Shown here: piece by piece, positions 11,346-19,834 of the stretch
How positions within the stretch are numbered: the first letter of the stretch is position 1
Layout of the letters: every line of letters begins with the position of its first letter
Origin: Lethocerus indicus
Taxonomy: Eukaryota > Arthropoda > Insecta > Hemiptera > Belostomatidae
NCBI GenBank assembly: GCA_019843655.1
Contig: JACDQD010000111.1
Span: 61,984 to 125,983 of the forward strand
DNA length: 64,000 bases
Direction of reading: 5' to 3'
Made by a program: the position numbers and the translations under genes
The notes under the pieces: model-generated
What the model saw: the letters and a program-made list of their open reading frames with translations, nothing else
Databases searched by the model: none
What the model was told of the DNA's origin: nothing

Positions 11346-13533
11346 CGGCAAGAAGGGCGCTCTTTTGGCACCAGTTTCCATGTGTGGGCGTGTCTCTGTG
11401 TGTGTGTGTGTGTGTGTCTGTGTGTGTGTGTGACGCTTTACGAATACAAAACTGGCTGGCAAACCGACGGACCGAATAATAAAGATTTATGATTACGAAA
11501 CTCGTTTCTACAGTCGAATTTGCGCCAGTTTATAAGCTGCAATTTATAATTCTCATAGGCGAGGTTTTATATATCGATATCTGTAGGTTCGTTATGTTTC
11601 TGTCTCCTCTCGCTGCCGGTTTGGTCTTTTGCTAGACCGGGGTTTCGGCCGCTCGCCATCTTCAGTAGCGCTGTGTTAGTCACTGTCAGCACTTTGGATG
11701 TTTTTGACGGGCATCCTCACTGCACTGTCACTTATGCGTTTAGAGAGTGTTAGCCCGACTGGCTGTAACTAATTTAATATACCTGTTTTGTGGTCTGCGA
11801 GGGGTCGGAATATACTGTAGGTTCGTGATGTTTCTGTCTCCTCTCGCTGCTGTTTGGTCTTTTGCTAGACCGGGGTTTCGGCTGCTCGCCATCTTCAGTA
11901 GCGCTGTGTTAGTCACTATTGGCAGTTTGGATGTTTTTCAGCATCCTCACTGCACTGTCACTTATACGTTTAGAGTGTTAGCCAATTTAATATACCTGTT
12001 TTGTGGTCTGCGAGGGGTCGGAATACAGCGTAGGTAGGTTCGTGACGTTAACATCCGAACATCCAAAGTGCTGACGGTGACTACAGTGACACAGCGCTAC
12101 TGAAGACGGCGAGCGGCCGAGAAACCGCAGTCCAGCAAAAGACCGAACCAGCAGCGAGACAGGAGACAGAAACATAACGAACCCCTACGCTGTATTCCAA
12201 CCCCTCGCAGACCACAAGACAGGTATATTAAATATCGATATCTGTTTCATTCGATATATCGTGACGTATCCATTTCGACCGTTGTTATAACCTTCGCCCC
12301 TGCCGTGAAAATTTTGTAATTTAACTAATATCGCAACCGTCTTCTTCCGATAATAGAGACATATTCTTTCCGAATCATCGGCCTTTCGAACTCTGCTTCT
12401 ATAAGACAAAATAATAATAAAAATAGTCGCCTACGGCGTACGTCACGATATCGAATGAAACAGATATTAGTGTATTATGTTATCGGTGGGCCTATTCCAC
12501 GTTTTAACCTTCGAACCTTAGGCTTTATAGCGGTCCCCGAATCGGGTACGGGGATTCTGAAGACGTCTCGAGACATATCGAAATTATCCGGTCGACGGCT
12601 AAGTAATCGAGGATTTCACCGACAAGTGGCGCGTTGTACATATTCTTCGCAGTACCGATAAGCCCCATGGGCGGTTTCGAATGCGCGTATAAGATACGCT
12701 CGGCTTCTCCGCAGTGTGCCAGTGTCGGACTGCGCGCACGGAACTTATTCGGTCATCATCCTTTCGAGGCTTCGCCACCGTACAGCTTTTTTTTACGAGC
12801 CAGCGAGGCGTTGACGGCGAGGCGAAAATGAAAAAATAAAAGAAAAAAAAGGCGAAATGTGACGGAAACGCTTTGCAAACTTCTCGAGTGAACCGTTGAA
12901 TCCGACCGTTGAGTCCTGAGGTATAGAGGTCATACCGTTGCTGCTTTAACGTAACGGACGCAACGTTTTCCGTTGTCTTCGATCGAAAACTGGGATTCTC
13001 GAAAACCCTCGACTCCGATAACGTCAATGCTTCGTTTTCTAAACTATCCGGTTCTAATCGGCTGAGCGAAATAGCCTCCTGGAACGGTGTTAAATTTTAT
13101 CCTAACTCGATGGTGTTTTACCGCAGAAGACTTCGTCGGTGCACAATCGAAGAATCTTATCTGTGCAAAAGTGTCGACCTGATTGAAAAATATGTACAGC
13201 GCCGGTTGTCGGTGCAATCCGCAATTATTCAGTCGCCGACAGGTTTTATGAGTGAGGCAAAACCGTACGGTGTGCTTGAACTGTTATATTAACCGATGGC
13301 AGACAGTTTTTTAATACCCTTTCGGCCAGTTGTGGCACTTTGGACGAAATTTCGAACAGCTCTCGGTCGTAGACGATTCCAATCTGTGGCGCGTACTCGT
13401 CCTCGTCGCCGTCGTCCGGCTCCCGTTCGTATTTCTTCCTCTTCCTCGTCCTCTCCGTTACGACGTCGTCCACTTCCATCCGCAGCGGATCCGTGGAAGG
13501 AAACGGGAAAAGACGATTCGACAGAGATGACAT
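2602..13533 (-). CDS. HDAC8: Histone deacetylase 8 (class I, zinc-dependent), nine coding exons
   Basis: Removes acetyl groups from lysines, including on non-histone targets such as the cohesin subunit SMC3. Joined exons give 431 residues from the ATG at 13533, or 413 from a second ATG at 13479; the human protein has 377. Family blocks appear in order: [12 protein letters not shown] (exon 2), YGLGYDCP and the catalytic [12 protein letters not shown] with His177/His178 (exon 3), GFCYAND and YIDLDAHHG with zinc ligands Asp213 and His215 (exon 4), [14 protein letters not shown] and KYYSVNVP (exon 5), GADGLAGDP with zinc ligand Asp302 (exon 6), GGGGYN with the transition-state Tyr341 plus TARCWTYLT (exons 6-7). 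YGLGYD and the tail pattern identify HDAC8 rather than HDAC1/3. The extra N-terminus has a basic RKRKK and an acidic stretch. Odd points: one base is missing in exon 5, and Asn218 replaces the Asp of the second His-Asp pair. Confidence 0.93.
2986..3091 (-). CDS. HDAC8: HDAC8 exon 8
   Basis: Bounded by TTTTTCAG and a GTATGT donor. Encodes [19 protein letters not shown] and then LDRIVEIIK, matching human [22 protein letters not shown] and RIQQILNYIK. It starts in phase 0 after exon 7 and ends one base into a codon. Confidence 0.9.
3189..3303. mobile_element. Foldback repeat family F, half copy
   Basis: Contains the family signature GGTCT...AGACCGG, GGCCGCTCGCCATCTTCAGT and the 'GGATG...GGCATCCTC' end, and runs directly into (AT)n at 3304. 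No coding capacity. Lies in HDAC8 intron 7. Confidence 0.8.
3304..3350. repeat. (AT)n microsatellite
   Basis: 47 bp of perfect AT dinucleotide at the inner end of a foldback repeat arm. Confidence 0.97.
3510..4365. mobile_element. Foldback repeat family F, nested cluster with (AT)n core
   Basis: Several arms in both orientations: plus-type TAGGTTCGTGATGTTTCTGT...CTCGCCATCTTC and minus-type GAAGATGGCGAGCGGCC...ACATCACGAAACTAC. A 48-bp (AT)n lies at 3824-3871. Positions 3931-4085 and 4086-4240 are a 155-bp tandem duplication with no difference that I can see. Each unit contains an internal hairpin (CGCTACTGAAGACG pairing with CGTCTTCAGTAGCG). The cluster abuts HDAC8 exon 7. Confidence 0.85.
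4391..4485 (-). CDS. HDAC8: HDAC8 exon 7
   Basis: Completes the glycine loop as GGYN and continues [16 protein letters not shown] to the PEHE end, aligning with human [21 protein letters not shown]...IPDHE. It holds the catalytic-pocket tyrosine. The exon lies only about 20 bp from foldback repeat copies on its downstream side. Confidence 0.93.
4500..5187. other. No gene seen (HDAC8 intron 6)
   Basis: T-rich intronic sequence. Open frames here (for example 4992-5300) are composed of F, S and L from pyrimidine-rich DNA and match nothing I know. Confidence 0.6.
5188..5720. repeat. Second copy of the 1-600 repeat segment
   Basis: Begins TTTTTCTCAGATTCTAACCG as at position 1, keeps the same ~130-bp leader, then has about two ~220-bp units starting near 5318 and 5538 before diverging after 5640. 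It is in direct orientation relative to the first copy and lies inside HDAC8 intron 6. Confidence 0.9.
5888..6060 (-). CDS. HDAC8: HDAC8 exon 6
   Basis: Bounded by CCAG and a GTCAGT donor. Encodes [20 protein letters not shown], then [15 protein letters not shown] and TLVLGG. It carries the third zinc ligand (Asp302 in GAD). It begins by completing the Arg codon of exon 5 and ends one base into Gly339. Confidence 0.95.
6334..7222. mobile_element. Foldback repeat family F, cluster of four or more arms
   Basis: Alternating arms in both orientations. Signatures include CGCTCGCCATCTTCAGTAGC (6404 and 6762), its complement near 6617 and 7135, and the outer element CCTGTTTTGTGGTCAGCGAG / TCTGCGAAAG. 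In HDAC8 intron 5. Confidence 0.85.
7548..7789 (-). CDS. Possible small acidic protein nested in HDAC8 intron 5 (hypothetical)
   Basis: The frame from the ATG at 7789 reads [20 protein letters not shown], then [20 protein letters not shown] and IPNPEAEG. At the C run 7634-7636 a one-base shift gives [20 protein letters not shown] and PFISG with a stop at 7550-7548. Without the shift the frame stays open to 7538 but becomes basic. The Asp/Glu/Ser/Pro-rich composition on both sides of the shift looks more like one coding sequence than chance. I do not recognise a family. It cannot be an HDAC8 exon, because exons 5 and 6 join in phase without it. It may be a nested gene or a remnant. Confidence 0.35.
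8104..8295 (-). CDS. HDAC8: HDAC8 exon 5, with an apparent one-base deletion
   Basis: Starts [12 protein letters not shown] in one frame and continues [19 protein letters not shown] through [13 protein letters not shown] in the next. The switch falls at the five-base A run (plus-strand T run at 8259-8263). The exon is 192 bp, while the splice phases on both sides require 193. One extra A would restore the frame and a residue-for-residue match in length to human HDAC8. A homopolymer sequencing error is the simplest cause. Confidence 0.9.
8449..8555 (-). CDS. HDAC8: HDAC8 exon 4
   Basis: Follows a strong polypyrimidine tract and ends at a GTCAGT donor. Encodes [20 protein letters not shown] and then [14 protein letters not shown], the Asp-X-His zinc-binding segment (human YVDLDLHHG). 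Confidence 0.95.
8865..8990. mobile_element. Foldback repeat family F, half copy
   Basis: Minus-type arm: GCGCTACTGAAGATGGCGAG near 8908, then a shortened GGTCCAGCGAAAGG and ACCTACGG end. It sits 25 bp from the 3' end of HDAC8 exon 3. Confidence 0.75.
9016..9157 (-). CDS. HDAC8: HDAC8 exon 3
   Basis: Encodes [20 protein letters not shown] and ends [12 protein letters not shown], the active-site double histidine. The donor is AG|GTATAC at 9016; the nearer GTAGGT would lose a residue relative to the family. Confidence 0.95.
9535..9718 (-). CDS. HDAC8: HDAC8 exon 2
   Basis: Encodes [17 protein letters not shown] to LDYGLG, matching human RASMVHSLIEAYALHKQM...IEYGLG. Bounded by TTCAG and GTAAAA. 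Confidence 0.93.
9771..10235. mobile_element. Foldback repeat family F, cluster
   Basis: Arms in both orientations around 9777-9870, 9960-10085 and 10115-10235, ending at an (AT)n core (10242-10290). Inverted signatures CTCGCCATCTTCAGTAGCGC and GCGCTACTGAAGACGGCGAG are separated by a few hundred bases, so the pair could fold. Confidence 0.8.
10242..11342. repeat. Five long (AT)n microsatellites in 1.1 kb
   Basis: Perfect AT runs at about 10242-10290, 10522-10557, 10703-10753, 10920-10971 and 11289-11342, separated by AT-rich unique sequence. A (GT)n run follows at 11395-11432. All are in HDAC8 intron 1. Confidence 0.95.
11578..12230. mobile_element. Foldback repeat family F, tandem-like cluster
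   Basis: Two direct units start at GTAGGTTCGT (11582 and 11817; spacing about 235 bp), each ending ACCTGTTTTGTGGTCTGCGA. An inverted unit then starts near 12030. It shows best that the element can be arranged both head-to-tail and as a foldback. Confidence 0.85.
12234..12475. mobile_element. Short non-coding element with terminal inverted repeats (MITE-like)
   Basis: The left end ATCTGTTTCATTCGATATAT, followed by CGTGACGTA, is mirrored at the right end by TACGTCACGATATCGAATGA, followed by AACAGATAT. A second right-end copy is at 7276-7325. No transposase. Confidence 0.7.
12590..13250. mobile_element. Decayed mariner-like element
   Basis: Left end: GACGGCTAAGTAATCGAGGA then CAAGTGGCGCGTTGTACATA. 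Right end: ATGTACAGCGCCGGTTGTCG then GCAATTATTCAGTCGCCGAC. These are diverged versions of the terminal repeats seen intact at 57801-58243. The interior still contains TTATTCGGTCATCATCCTTT, a stretch shared with that element. No intact transposase. In HDAC8 intron 1. Confidence 0.7.
13318..13533 (-). CDS. HDAC8: HDAC8 exon 1 (start codon exon)
   Basis: Its end, [22 protein letters not shown], aligns with human [23 protein letters not shown] and joins exon 2 in phase 0. The upstream residues are a basic/acidic patch (ERTRKRKK, then [10 protein letters not shown]). Two in-frame ATGs (13533 and 13479) are possible starts. The frame stays open further upstream, so the true 5' end needs a transcript. 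Intron 1 (9719-13317) is the longest and holds several mobile elements. Confidence 0.8.
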
Positions 13534-14010
13534 TGTCGTCTCTCCGCCACGGGGTATAAACAGCTGTGTATAACAGTCGCGGAGGTTACGCAAACAGAGC
13601 CCGCGCCCTCCCGCACTGCTGCCAACTGTTGTTTTATACACAATTTTATATATTCGTTCGGTTGAAATAAATAAAATATAAATTCGGACCTCCAATATAT
13701 CTATAGAAAAAGGAGGATGGGATAGTGTTGTCCCAATTATTTTCCTACTGAAAACAACCCAAATCAGGTCCTCCTTTATGACACTCAACTGTTGTATTGT
13801 ACTCTCACGGGCGCCGCCGGCAGTAGCGACTACTGAAGACGAAGCCGGGAGGTGAAAAACAAAAAAAAAAGTATCGAAGATTGCGCCAAACCATCGAATT
13901 GAAGATTCGAGGTTGAAGACAGAGTTGGCCAACCGGCCTGGTGGGGGGACGGGGGGGGGGGGGGGTCCACGGGAACGTTCGTTGAATCCTAAATTATCCC
14001 GTCCGGGACG
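13534..14010. promoter_or_regulatory. Divergent intergenic region between HDAC8 and Ala-rich gene 1
   Basis: The two start codons are about 550 bp apart and point away from each other. Near HDAC8 the DNA is GC-rich with a GGTATAAAC motif; near gene 1 there is a G run (13947-13966) and a TATA box. The HDAC8 frame stays open through most of this stretch, so part of it may be 5' UTR. Confidence 0.4.
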
Positions 14011-14050
14011 TATATAAAAAGTCGCTGTCGGAGGTAGAGAGGCCATCAGT
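14011..14050 (+). promoter_or_regulatory. Core promoter of Ala-rich gene 1 (TATA + initiator)
   Basis: TATATAAAAA at 14011-14020 and an arthropod initiator TCAGT at 14046-14050, about 35 bp apart, with the start codon 36 bp further on. All four paralogues show the same arrangement. Confidence 0.75.
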
Positions 14051-14085
14051 TGACCGAAAGCAGTCTACGGAACAGAATCTACGAC

Positions 14086-14769
14086 ATGAAATTTATAGTG
14101 AGTGAAAATTTTTTTTTCAAAGCGCTCTTCCTCCGCCGCTTCCACATAAATTTCTGGACTCTTGAGGACCTTAAACGGAATTGACCTCGACTAACGGACT
14201 GACAGTGTACAGAGCGATATTGGGACAAGGACATACGATATAGGTCTATTGGGGAGTCATCCGGACATCGCTCCCGTCCAGAGATTTCAGTCCTTCCACC
14301 CGGAGTCCCGAAATCCCGGTTCCCGAAGTTCCCTCTTACCCGTCCATTATCCCCCACCCCCCCCCCAACACCCCTGGAGAGAGATCTTCTCAGCCCTTTG
14401 GACTATAAATTGTTATAGTAGCGGCAGCGGTGGCGGTACCACTACCATTGGTGGTGGAGTTCATCAACTTCTTCGCGGCGAGGAAGACGCGTCATCGATT
14501 GATGGCTCTATACGTCTATTTTTCAGATCGTACTGTTGGCCTGTCTGGCGGCCGTCGCCCTGGGCGAACCCGCCGCCAGGGACAAGCGTGGCCTGCTGGC
14601 CGCCCCCCTGGTGGCCGCCGCCCCCGCCGCCCTGGCGACCCCCCTGGCGGCCCCCCTCGTGGCCGCACCCCACGCCCACTACTATTCGGCCCCAATCCTG
14701 GCCCACCCTTCGGCCTACTACAGGACAGCGGCCTACCCCTACGCCGCCGCCGCCTACACCTACCTGTAG
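14086..14769 (+). CDS. Small secreted Ala/Pro-rich cuticle-type protein 1
   Basis: Two exons, 14086-14097 and 14527-14769; GTGAGT donor and TTTTTCAG acceptor. The 84-residue product starts with MKFI (exon 1) and a hydrophobic signal peptide ending VALGEP. A dibasic DKR follows near residue 25, then APLVAAAPAALATPLAAPLV repeats and a His/Tyr-rich tail (HAHYYSAPILAHPS, AYYRTAAYPYAAAAYTYL). A tiny first exon holding only MKF(I) is typical of insect cuticular-protein genes. Ala/Pro/Tyr low-complexity proteins of this sort are usually cuticle constituents; some short ones were named neuropeptide-like. I infer cuticle, not proven. Codons are strongly GC-ending, unlike the surroundings. Exon 2 is nearly identical to that of paralogue 2, while introns and UTRs differ. 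Confidence 0.85.
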
Positions 14770-14806
14770 ACAACGCATTGAGGACAACATTGAGCCCTGT
14801 ACAATT

Positions 14807-14812
14807 AATAAA
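14807..14812 (+). terminator. Polyadenylation signal of Ala-rich gene 1
   Basis: AATAAA 38 nt after the TAG. Confidence 0.6.
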
Positions 14813-14886
14813 ACTATAACAGCAACTATATATATAAGCGGTTTCAATTTTCCCTACTTACTCTCCTTAAACTCCTTAAACTATCA

Positions 14887-15890
14887 GGTGTACCCGAAAT
14901 TAATCGACAATTTGATAAGATCCATTCCTGGTCTTGAGGAGTTCCTCAAGAGGGGAGTTCCTCTTGGGGCGGCCGAGAGTTGTCGTCGATAATATCGGTG
15001 AATATTTGGCTTTTTTTTTGGGGGGCCAAATAAAATGAATTCCAAAAATCGAAATGTCGATTACTTTTGTGCCCCGGAATGATAACAAAAATTCATCCAC
15101 CTACAAATTTCGATGGCTTTATATTTAGGGGGGTATCAAAAAGTAATCGACATTTTGACCCGTGGAATTCATTTTATTTTGCCAGAAAAATAAACTTTAA
15201 TTATTAATCTACTATATATATTCACCGATATTATCTATCAACTGCCACTTTTCCGGCAAATTTTCTATTTCCCTCTTGAGGAACTCCTCTCAAGACCCCA
15301 AAATACATCTTATCAAATTGTCGATTACTTTTTGGCCACCCCCTAATATATTTTCACTTCTCAAGCTCTGTTCATTCATTTTTTTTTTCACTCTCCGTCC
15401 ACGGAAATGATAATAAGAAAATTCATCCACCGAAAAATTTCGATGGCTTTATATTAAGGGGGTATCCAAAAGTAATCGACATTTTGAGTTTGGAATTCAT
15501 TTTATTTTGCCAGAAAAAGAAATTCCTCTTCTTCTCCAACCTCTCAACGGCGAAGAAGTTGAAGGAAGCGGATCCCCACCCTGTGTCCCAAAAATATATG
15601 AAGCAAAATAAAGAAAATTTAAAACAAATATACGATATAATCAGTACCGTTTAAGCGCCTTCGATACCTTCGTGTATCAGTTAGTTTTTTTTTTATTAAA
15701 TTACAAAAACTTTATTTTCCCACGAATATATTAGGTGTACCCAAAAGGTAAGGGAGTTCATCAAGAAAGATAGAGCGAGGATCGAGGGGAATTTGTCGGA
15801 AAACTGGCCGGCGGAGAGTTGTCGATAATATCGGTGAATATATATAGTGGATTAATAATTAAAGTTTCTTTTTTAGCAAAATAAAACGAA
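14887..15890. mobile_element. Cluster of MITE family G copies (mariner-type ends)
   Basis: The best copy, 15126-15356, starts TAGGGGGGTATCAAAAAGTA followed by ATCGACATTTTG and ends CAAATTGTCGATTACTTTTT followed by GGCCACCCCCTA. Inside are AACTTTAATTATTAATCTAC and TCTTGAGGAACTCCTC. An inverted copy (14887-15078) and fragments (15452-15535, 15735-15890) surround it. TA at both outer ends suggests a Tc1/mariner-type TA target. No coding capacity. Confidence 0.75.
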
Positions 15891-15892
15891 TT

Positions 15893-16550
15893 CTGGATTT
15901 TCCAGGATATTTCTGCATTTCTCTGTATTGTTCTGGATTTTCCTGTATTTCTCTATATTGTTCTGAATTTTCCTGGATTTTTCAGTATTTCTCTGTATTG
16001 TTCTGGATTTTCCTGGATTCTTCACTATTTCTCTGTATTGTTCAGTATTTTTTCTGTATTGTTCTGGATTTGACTGTATATTATATTTTCCTGGATTTTC
16101 ATATATAGTCTGCCATTTCTTTGTATTGTGAATTTCCGCATTACTTAGTTGCTGATTTTCCTGATACATTTCCACTGTATTCTGGTCTGTATTTTGTATT
16201 GTTCTGAAGAAAGTTTTTTCAGTTTCCTCCTTCGTTTTGATTTTCTGATTCTATTATTATTTCTGATTCGATTTTTCCTGGGATTATTTTGATTTTCTGG
16301 ATTTTCTTTCTATTTTGATTTTCCCATTTTTCTGGGTTTCTCCTGGATGTGATTTTTCAATATTTTCTGTATTCCTTTTCATTGTTTTGATTTTTCTGTA
16401 TTGTTCTGGATTTTCCTGGATTTCTGAAGAAGTTAACCCAACAATTGTGAATCATATTGAACATTTTTTCTGTTTTCTGTATTGTTCTGAATTTTTCTGT
16501 ATTGTTCTGTATTTCTCCATTGTGGATTTTCCCGATTTTTCCGCAATTTT
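15893..16550. repeat. Minisatellite related to the 40-bp family, reverse orientation
   Basis: Repeats of TTCTGGATTTTCCTGGATTT and TCTCTGTATTG, the complement of the CCAGAACAATACAGAGAAAT blocks at 17137 and 20113. The downstream half is degenerate. Confidence 0.85.
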
Positions 16551-17130
16551 AGAGGAACGCACTTGGACCAACGCAATTATCCGACGCTCCAGGCCCGATC
16601 TAGCCCCGATTACAGACACAGTCGTACACGTGCCGTCCGTACACGTACCGGCCGGTGATGTAACGTGCGCTGCCCGAAGGAAAGTGATTATTATTATTAT
16701 ACCGTTTGACCAACGCGGGCCTGACAATGGGTCGGTCGACCTTCTTCTTCTTCTTCTTCTTCTTCCCAATAGGGACGGTCCAACTTCACGCGCTATTGAC
16801 ACATCCCAGCCGCCATTCCCGGTTCGGAATATTAATAATAGAAAGTTCCGAAGTAGGGACTGGAACTTTCTTCGATAGTAAAAACACCAATTGTAAATGG
16901 AAATGTATCGGCTCGGCGACTAAGTGTAATTCGCGGAATTCGCCGACGACAAGTGGCGTTGTACATATATTTAAGTGCGTCAATTTTGCTTTTTTTTATT
17001 TTGGCAAAGGTCGACGATGACCGAATAAAGCCGGTTATTGATTCGGATCGCCATAGTTCGACAAAAAGTTGAATTTATCTTATACGCGCATTCATGGGTT
17101 ACGAATGCGAGTATAAGATAAATTCAGCTT
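16551..17130. mobile_element. Anonymous DNA with a mariner fragment
   Basis: From about 16915 the sequence carries GCGACTAAGTGTAATTCGCG then GACAAGTGGCGTTGTACATA, the mariner terminal repeat. GGTCGACGATGACCGAATAA follows near 17007, and a short inverted repeat (TTATACGCGCATTCATGGGT ... ACGAATGCGAGTATAAGATA) lies near 17078-17125. The first part holds (TTC)n at 16740-16764 and nothing else I recognise. Confidence 0.55.
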
Positions 17131-17136
17131 AACAAG

Positions 17137-18355
17137 CTTAATAAATCCAGAACAATACAGAGAAATACAGAACAATACAGAGAAATACTGAAGAATCCAG
17201 GAAAATCCAGAACAATACAGAGAAATACTGAAGAATCCAGGAAAATCCAGAACAATACAGAGAAATACTGAAGAATCCAGGAAAATCCAGAACAATACAG
17301 AGAAATACTGAAGAATCCTGAAAATCCAGAACAGTACAGAGAAATACAGAACAATACAGAGAAATACTGAAAAATCCAGGAAAAACCAGAACAATACAGA
17401 GAAATACTGAAAAATCCAGGAAAATCCAGAACAATACAGAGAAATACAGAACAATCAAGGAAAATCCAGAACAATACAGAGAAATACAGAAAAATACAGA
17501 GAGATACAGAGGAAAATCCAGAACAATACAGAGAAACAGAAAATCCTGGAAAATCCAGAATAATACAGAGAAATACAGAACAATAAAGAGAAATACTGAA
17601 AGGAAAATCCAGAACAATACAGAGAAATACAGAAAATCCAGGAAAATCCAGAACAATACAGAGAAATACAGAACAATACAGAGAAATACTGAAGAATCCA
17701 GGAAAATCCAGAACAATACAGAGAAATACAGAAAAATCCAGGAAAATCCAGAACAATACAGAGAAATACAGAACAATACAGAGAAATACAGAAAAATGAA
17801 ATACAGAAAATCCAGGAAAATCCAGAACAATACAGAGAAATACAGAAAAATCCAGGAAAATCCAGAACAATACAGAGAAATACTGAAAATCCAGGAAAAT
17901 CCAGAACAATACAGAGAAATACTGAAGAATCCAGGAAAATCCAGAACAATACAGAGAAATACTGAAAATCCAGGAAAATCCAGAACAATACAGAGAAATA
18001 CTGAAGAATCCAGGAAAATCCAGAACAATACAGAGAAATACTGAAGAATCCAGGAAAATCCAGAACAATACAGAGAAATACAGAATAATCCAGGAAAATC
18101 CAGATCAATACAGAACAATACAGAGAGATACTGAAGAATCCAGAAAAATCCAGAACAATACAGAGAAAAACAGAAAAATCCTGGAAAATCCAGAACAATA
18201 CAGAGAAAAACAGAATAATCCAGGAAAATCCAGAACAATACAGAACAATACAGAGAGATACTGAAGAATCCAGAAAAATCCAGAACAATACAGAGAAAAA
18301 CAGAAAAATCCTGGAAAATCCAGAACAATACAGAAAACAGAAAATCCTGAATATA
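17137..18355. repeat. 40-bp minisatellite made of four related 10-mers
   Basis: Units read AATCCAGGAA, AATCCAGAAC, AATACAGAGA, AATACTGAAG (40 bp) or shorter combinations in steps of 10. Long stop-free frames on the minus strand (up to 437 codons of ISLYCSGFSW-type repeats) result from the repeat and are not genes. Confidence 0.95.
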
Positions 18356-18409
18356 CAGAATAAGGAAAATTGAACACTTGAAAATTCTGAATATATATTG
18401 AAAAATCCT

Positions 18410-18515
18410 GCGGTACAACTCCTGCCAACCGAGGTTCCTCCCAAGTATCACGAGATCCTACTAAAATACGGACTGAATGGAGTAAAAGCGACAGAAAAAA
18501 AATCCTGAAAATGGT
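18410..18515. repeat. Flank shared with 22625-22765
   Basis: Both places read CAACCGAGGTTCCTCCCA, then GTATCACGAGATCCTAC, ATACGGACTGAATG and GTAAAAGCGACAGA. Each lies directly after a minisatellite and upstream of an Ala-rich gene, so the pair marks a duplicated flank. Confidence 0.8.
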
Positions 18516-18527
18516 TGGAATACCAGA

Positions 18528-18672
18528 TTTCAGTCTTTCGCCAGACCGGATTTCGCTGCAGCCATCTTCACAGTCGGCAGAAACTGTCACTTGTAGGTGC
18601 AAAAGTGCCGAAGTGACTGAACAGACTGAAGATGGCGAGCGGCCTAAATCTGGAGAAAACAGAAACACATAA
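18528..18672. mobile_element. Foldback repeat family F, short copy
   Basis: Arms TCTTTCGCCAGACCGG...CAGCCATCTTCA and TGAAGATGGCGAGCGGCCTA face each other about 70 bp apart. Confidence 0.7.
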
Positions 18673-18679
18673 CGTCGTA

Positions 18680-18870
18680 ATCGACATTTTGACTTTGTAA
18701 TTCATTTTATTTCGCTAAAAAGTAAACTATAATTATTAATCCACTATATATATTCTCCGCTATTATCGACAACTCTCCAACTGCCAGTTTTCCGGCAAAT
18801 TTCCGATTCCCCCCCCCCCGCTCTCTCGAGGAACTCCTCGAGACCGAAATACCAAATTATCGAATTGTCC
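18680..18870. mobile_element. MITE family G copy, diverged
   Basis: GTAATCGACATTTTGACTTT, the ATTATTAATCCACTATATAT core and CTCGAGGAACTCCTCGAGAC are all present, but the right end is worn. Confidence 0.7.
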
Positions 18871-19020
18871 TCGCTCTTTACAGTTAATCAGGATGAAAAG
18901 GGAGCGATGTCGAAATGGCGAAACCGAAAGGGAATAATCAATTGTTGCCCGAGTTTTCGGCAGTTGGGGGGTGGGGCCAATTCCACTCCGTCCAATGCCA
19001 AATAGGCAACGCCCGTTGCC

Positions 19021-19058
19021 TATATAAACCACGCTGAACGTCCCCCCAAGGCATCAGT
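19021..19058 (+). promoter_or_regulatory. Core promoter of Ala-rich gene 2
   Basis: TATATAAACC at 19021 and initiator TCAGT at 19054-19058. Just upstream, CCAAATAGGCAACGCCCGTT resembles the same region of gene 3 (CCAATTGGGCAACGCCGGCC), suggesting a conserved proximal element. Confidence 0.75.
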
Positions 19059-19097
19059 TGATCGCAGTCCAGCGTCGCTACAACACCGAGAATCGAC

Positions 19098-19654
19098 ATG
19101 AAATTCATCGTAAGTCACGTACAATATATTGTATTTCCGATATATTGCGGGGGATTTTTCGTTAGAGGACGAGGAGAGTTAAGGACGTCCGGTGGAGGTC
19201 GACGATGACCGAATAAAGGACGTTATTGATTGAGAAGTTGAATGTATCTTATACCTGTATTCGAAACCATCTACGGGGCTTATCCGTGCCCAAGATTTTG
19301 ACCTACTTGAAAATATGTACAACGCCGCTTGTTGTTCCCGCAATTACTTAGTTGCCGACCCTATAATATTTTTTTTAATAGATCCTTTATTGATTAATGT
19401 CCTATTTCCAGATCGTACTGTTGGCCTGTCTGGCGGCCGTCGCCCTGGGCGAACCCGCCGCCAGGGACAAGCGTGGCCTGCTGGCCGCCCCCCTGGTGGC
19501 CGCCGCCCCCGCCGCCCTGGCCACCCCCCTGGCGGCCCCCCTCGTGGCCGCACCCCACGCCCACTACTATTCGGCCCCAATCCTGGCCCACCCCTCAGCA
19601 TACTACAGGACAGCGGCCTACCCCTACGCCGCCGCCGCCTACACCTACCTGTAG
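19098..19654 (+). CDS. Small secreted Ala/Pro-rich cuticle-type protein 2
   Basis: Exons 19098-19109 (MKFI) and 19412-19654, 84 residues, with the same domain order as paralogue 1: signal peptide, EPAARDKR, Ala/Pro/Val repeats, His/Tyr-rich tail ending AAAAYTYL. Exon 2 differs from paralogue 1 at only a few bases (for example CCCTCAGCATAC for CCTTCGGCCTAC). The intron is unrelated and contains a mariner fragment (19196-19372). AATAAA at 19829-19834 is the likely polyadenylation signal. Confidence 0.87.
19196..19372. mobile_element. Mariner fragment in the intron of Ala-rich gene 2
   Basis: GGTCGACGATGACCGAATAA near the left and AAAATATGTACAACGCCGCT followed by CGCAATTACTTAGTTGCCGA at the right match the element at 57801-58243 in inverse order. 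Confidence 0.7.
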
Positions 19655-19828
19655 AAGGAGGAGACACCTGGAGAACCTGGACAAGGGTTGAAGACGACCT
19701 GGAGAATGACGTGAAAATTTTACACCCCATCCATTCCATCCCCCGACTGGAGAAAGCTCTCCTGAACTTTCCCCAGATATCAGATACACTTTCCACCCCC
19801 CAAAACACACAGCGCATCGTCGATAGAA

Positions 19829-19834
19829 AATAAA
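19829..19834 (+). terminator. Polyadenylation signal of Ala-rich gene 2
   Basis: AATAAA 175 nt after the TAG. Confidence 0.5.

Noticed and set aside
14464..14847. Antisense Gly/Arg-rich frames across the Ala-rich exons
   Set aside because: Shadows of a GC-rich, GCC-codon gene; the same shadow appears at each paralogue.
17138..18451. 437-codon minus-strand open frame of aromatic/Cys repeats
   Set aside because: It is the 40-bp minisatellite read through; three frames are open at once and the content follows the repeat exactly.
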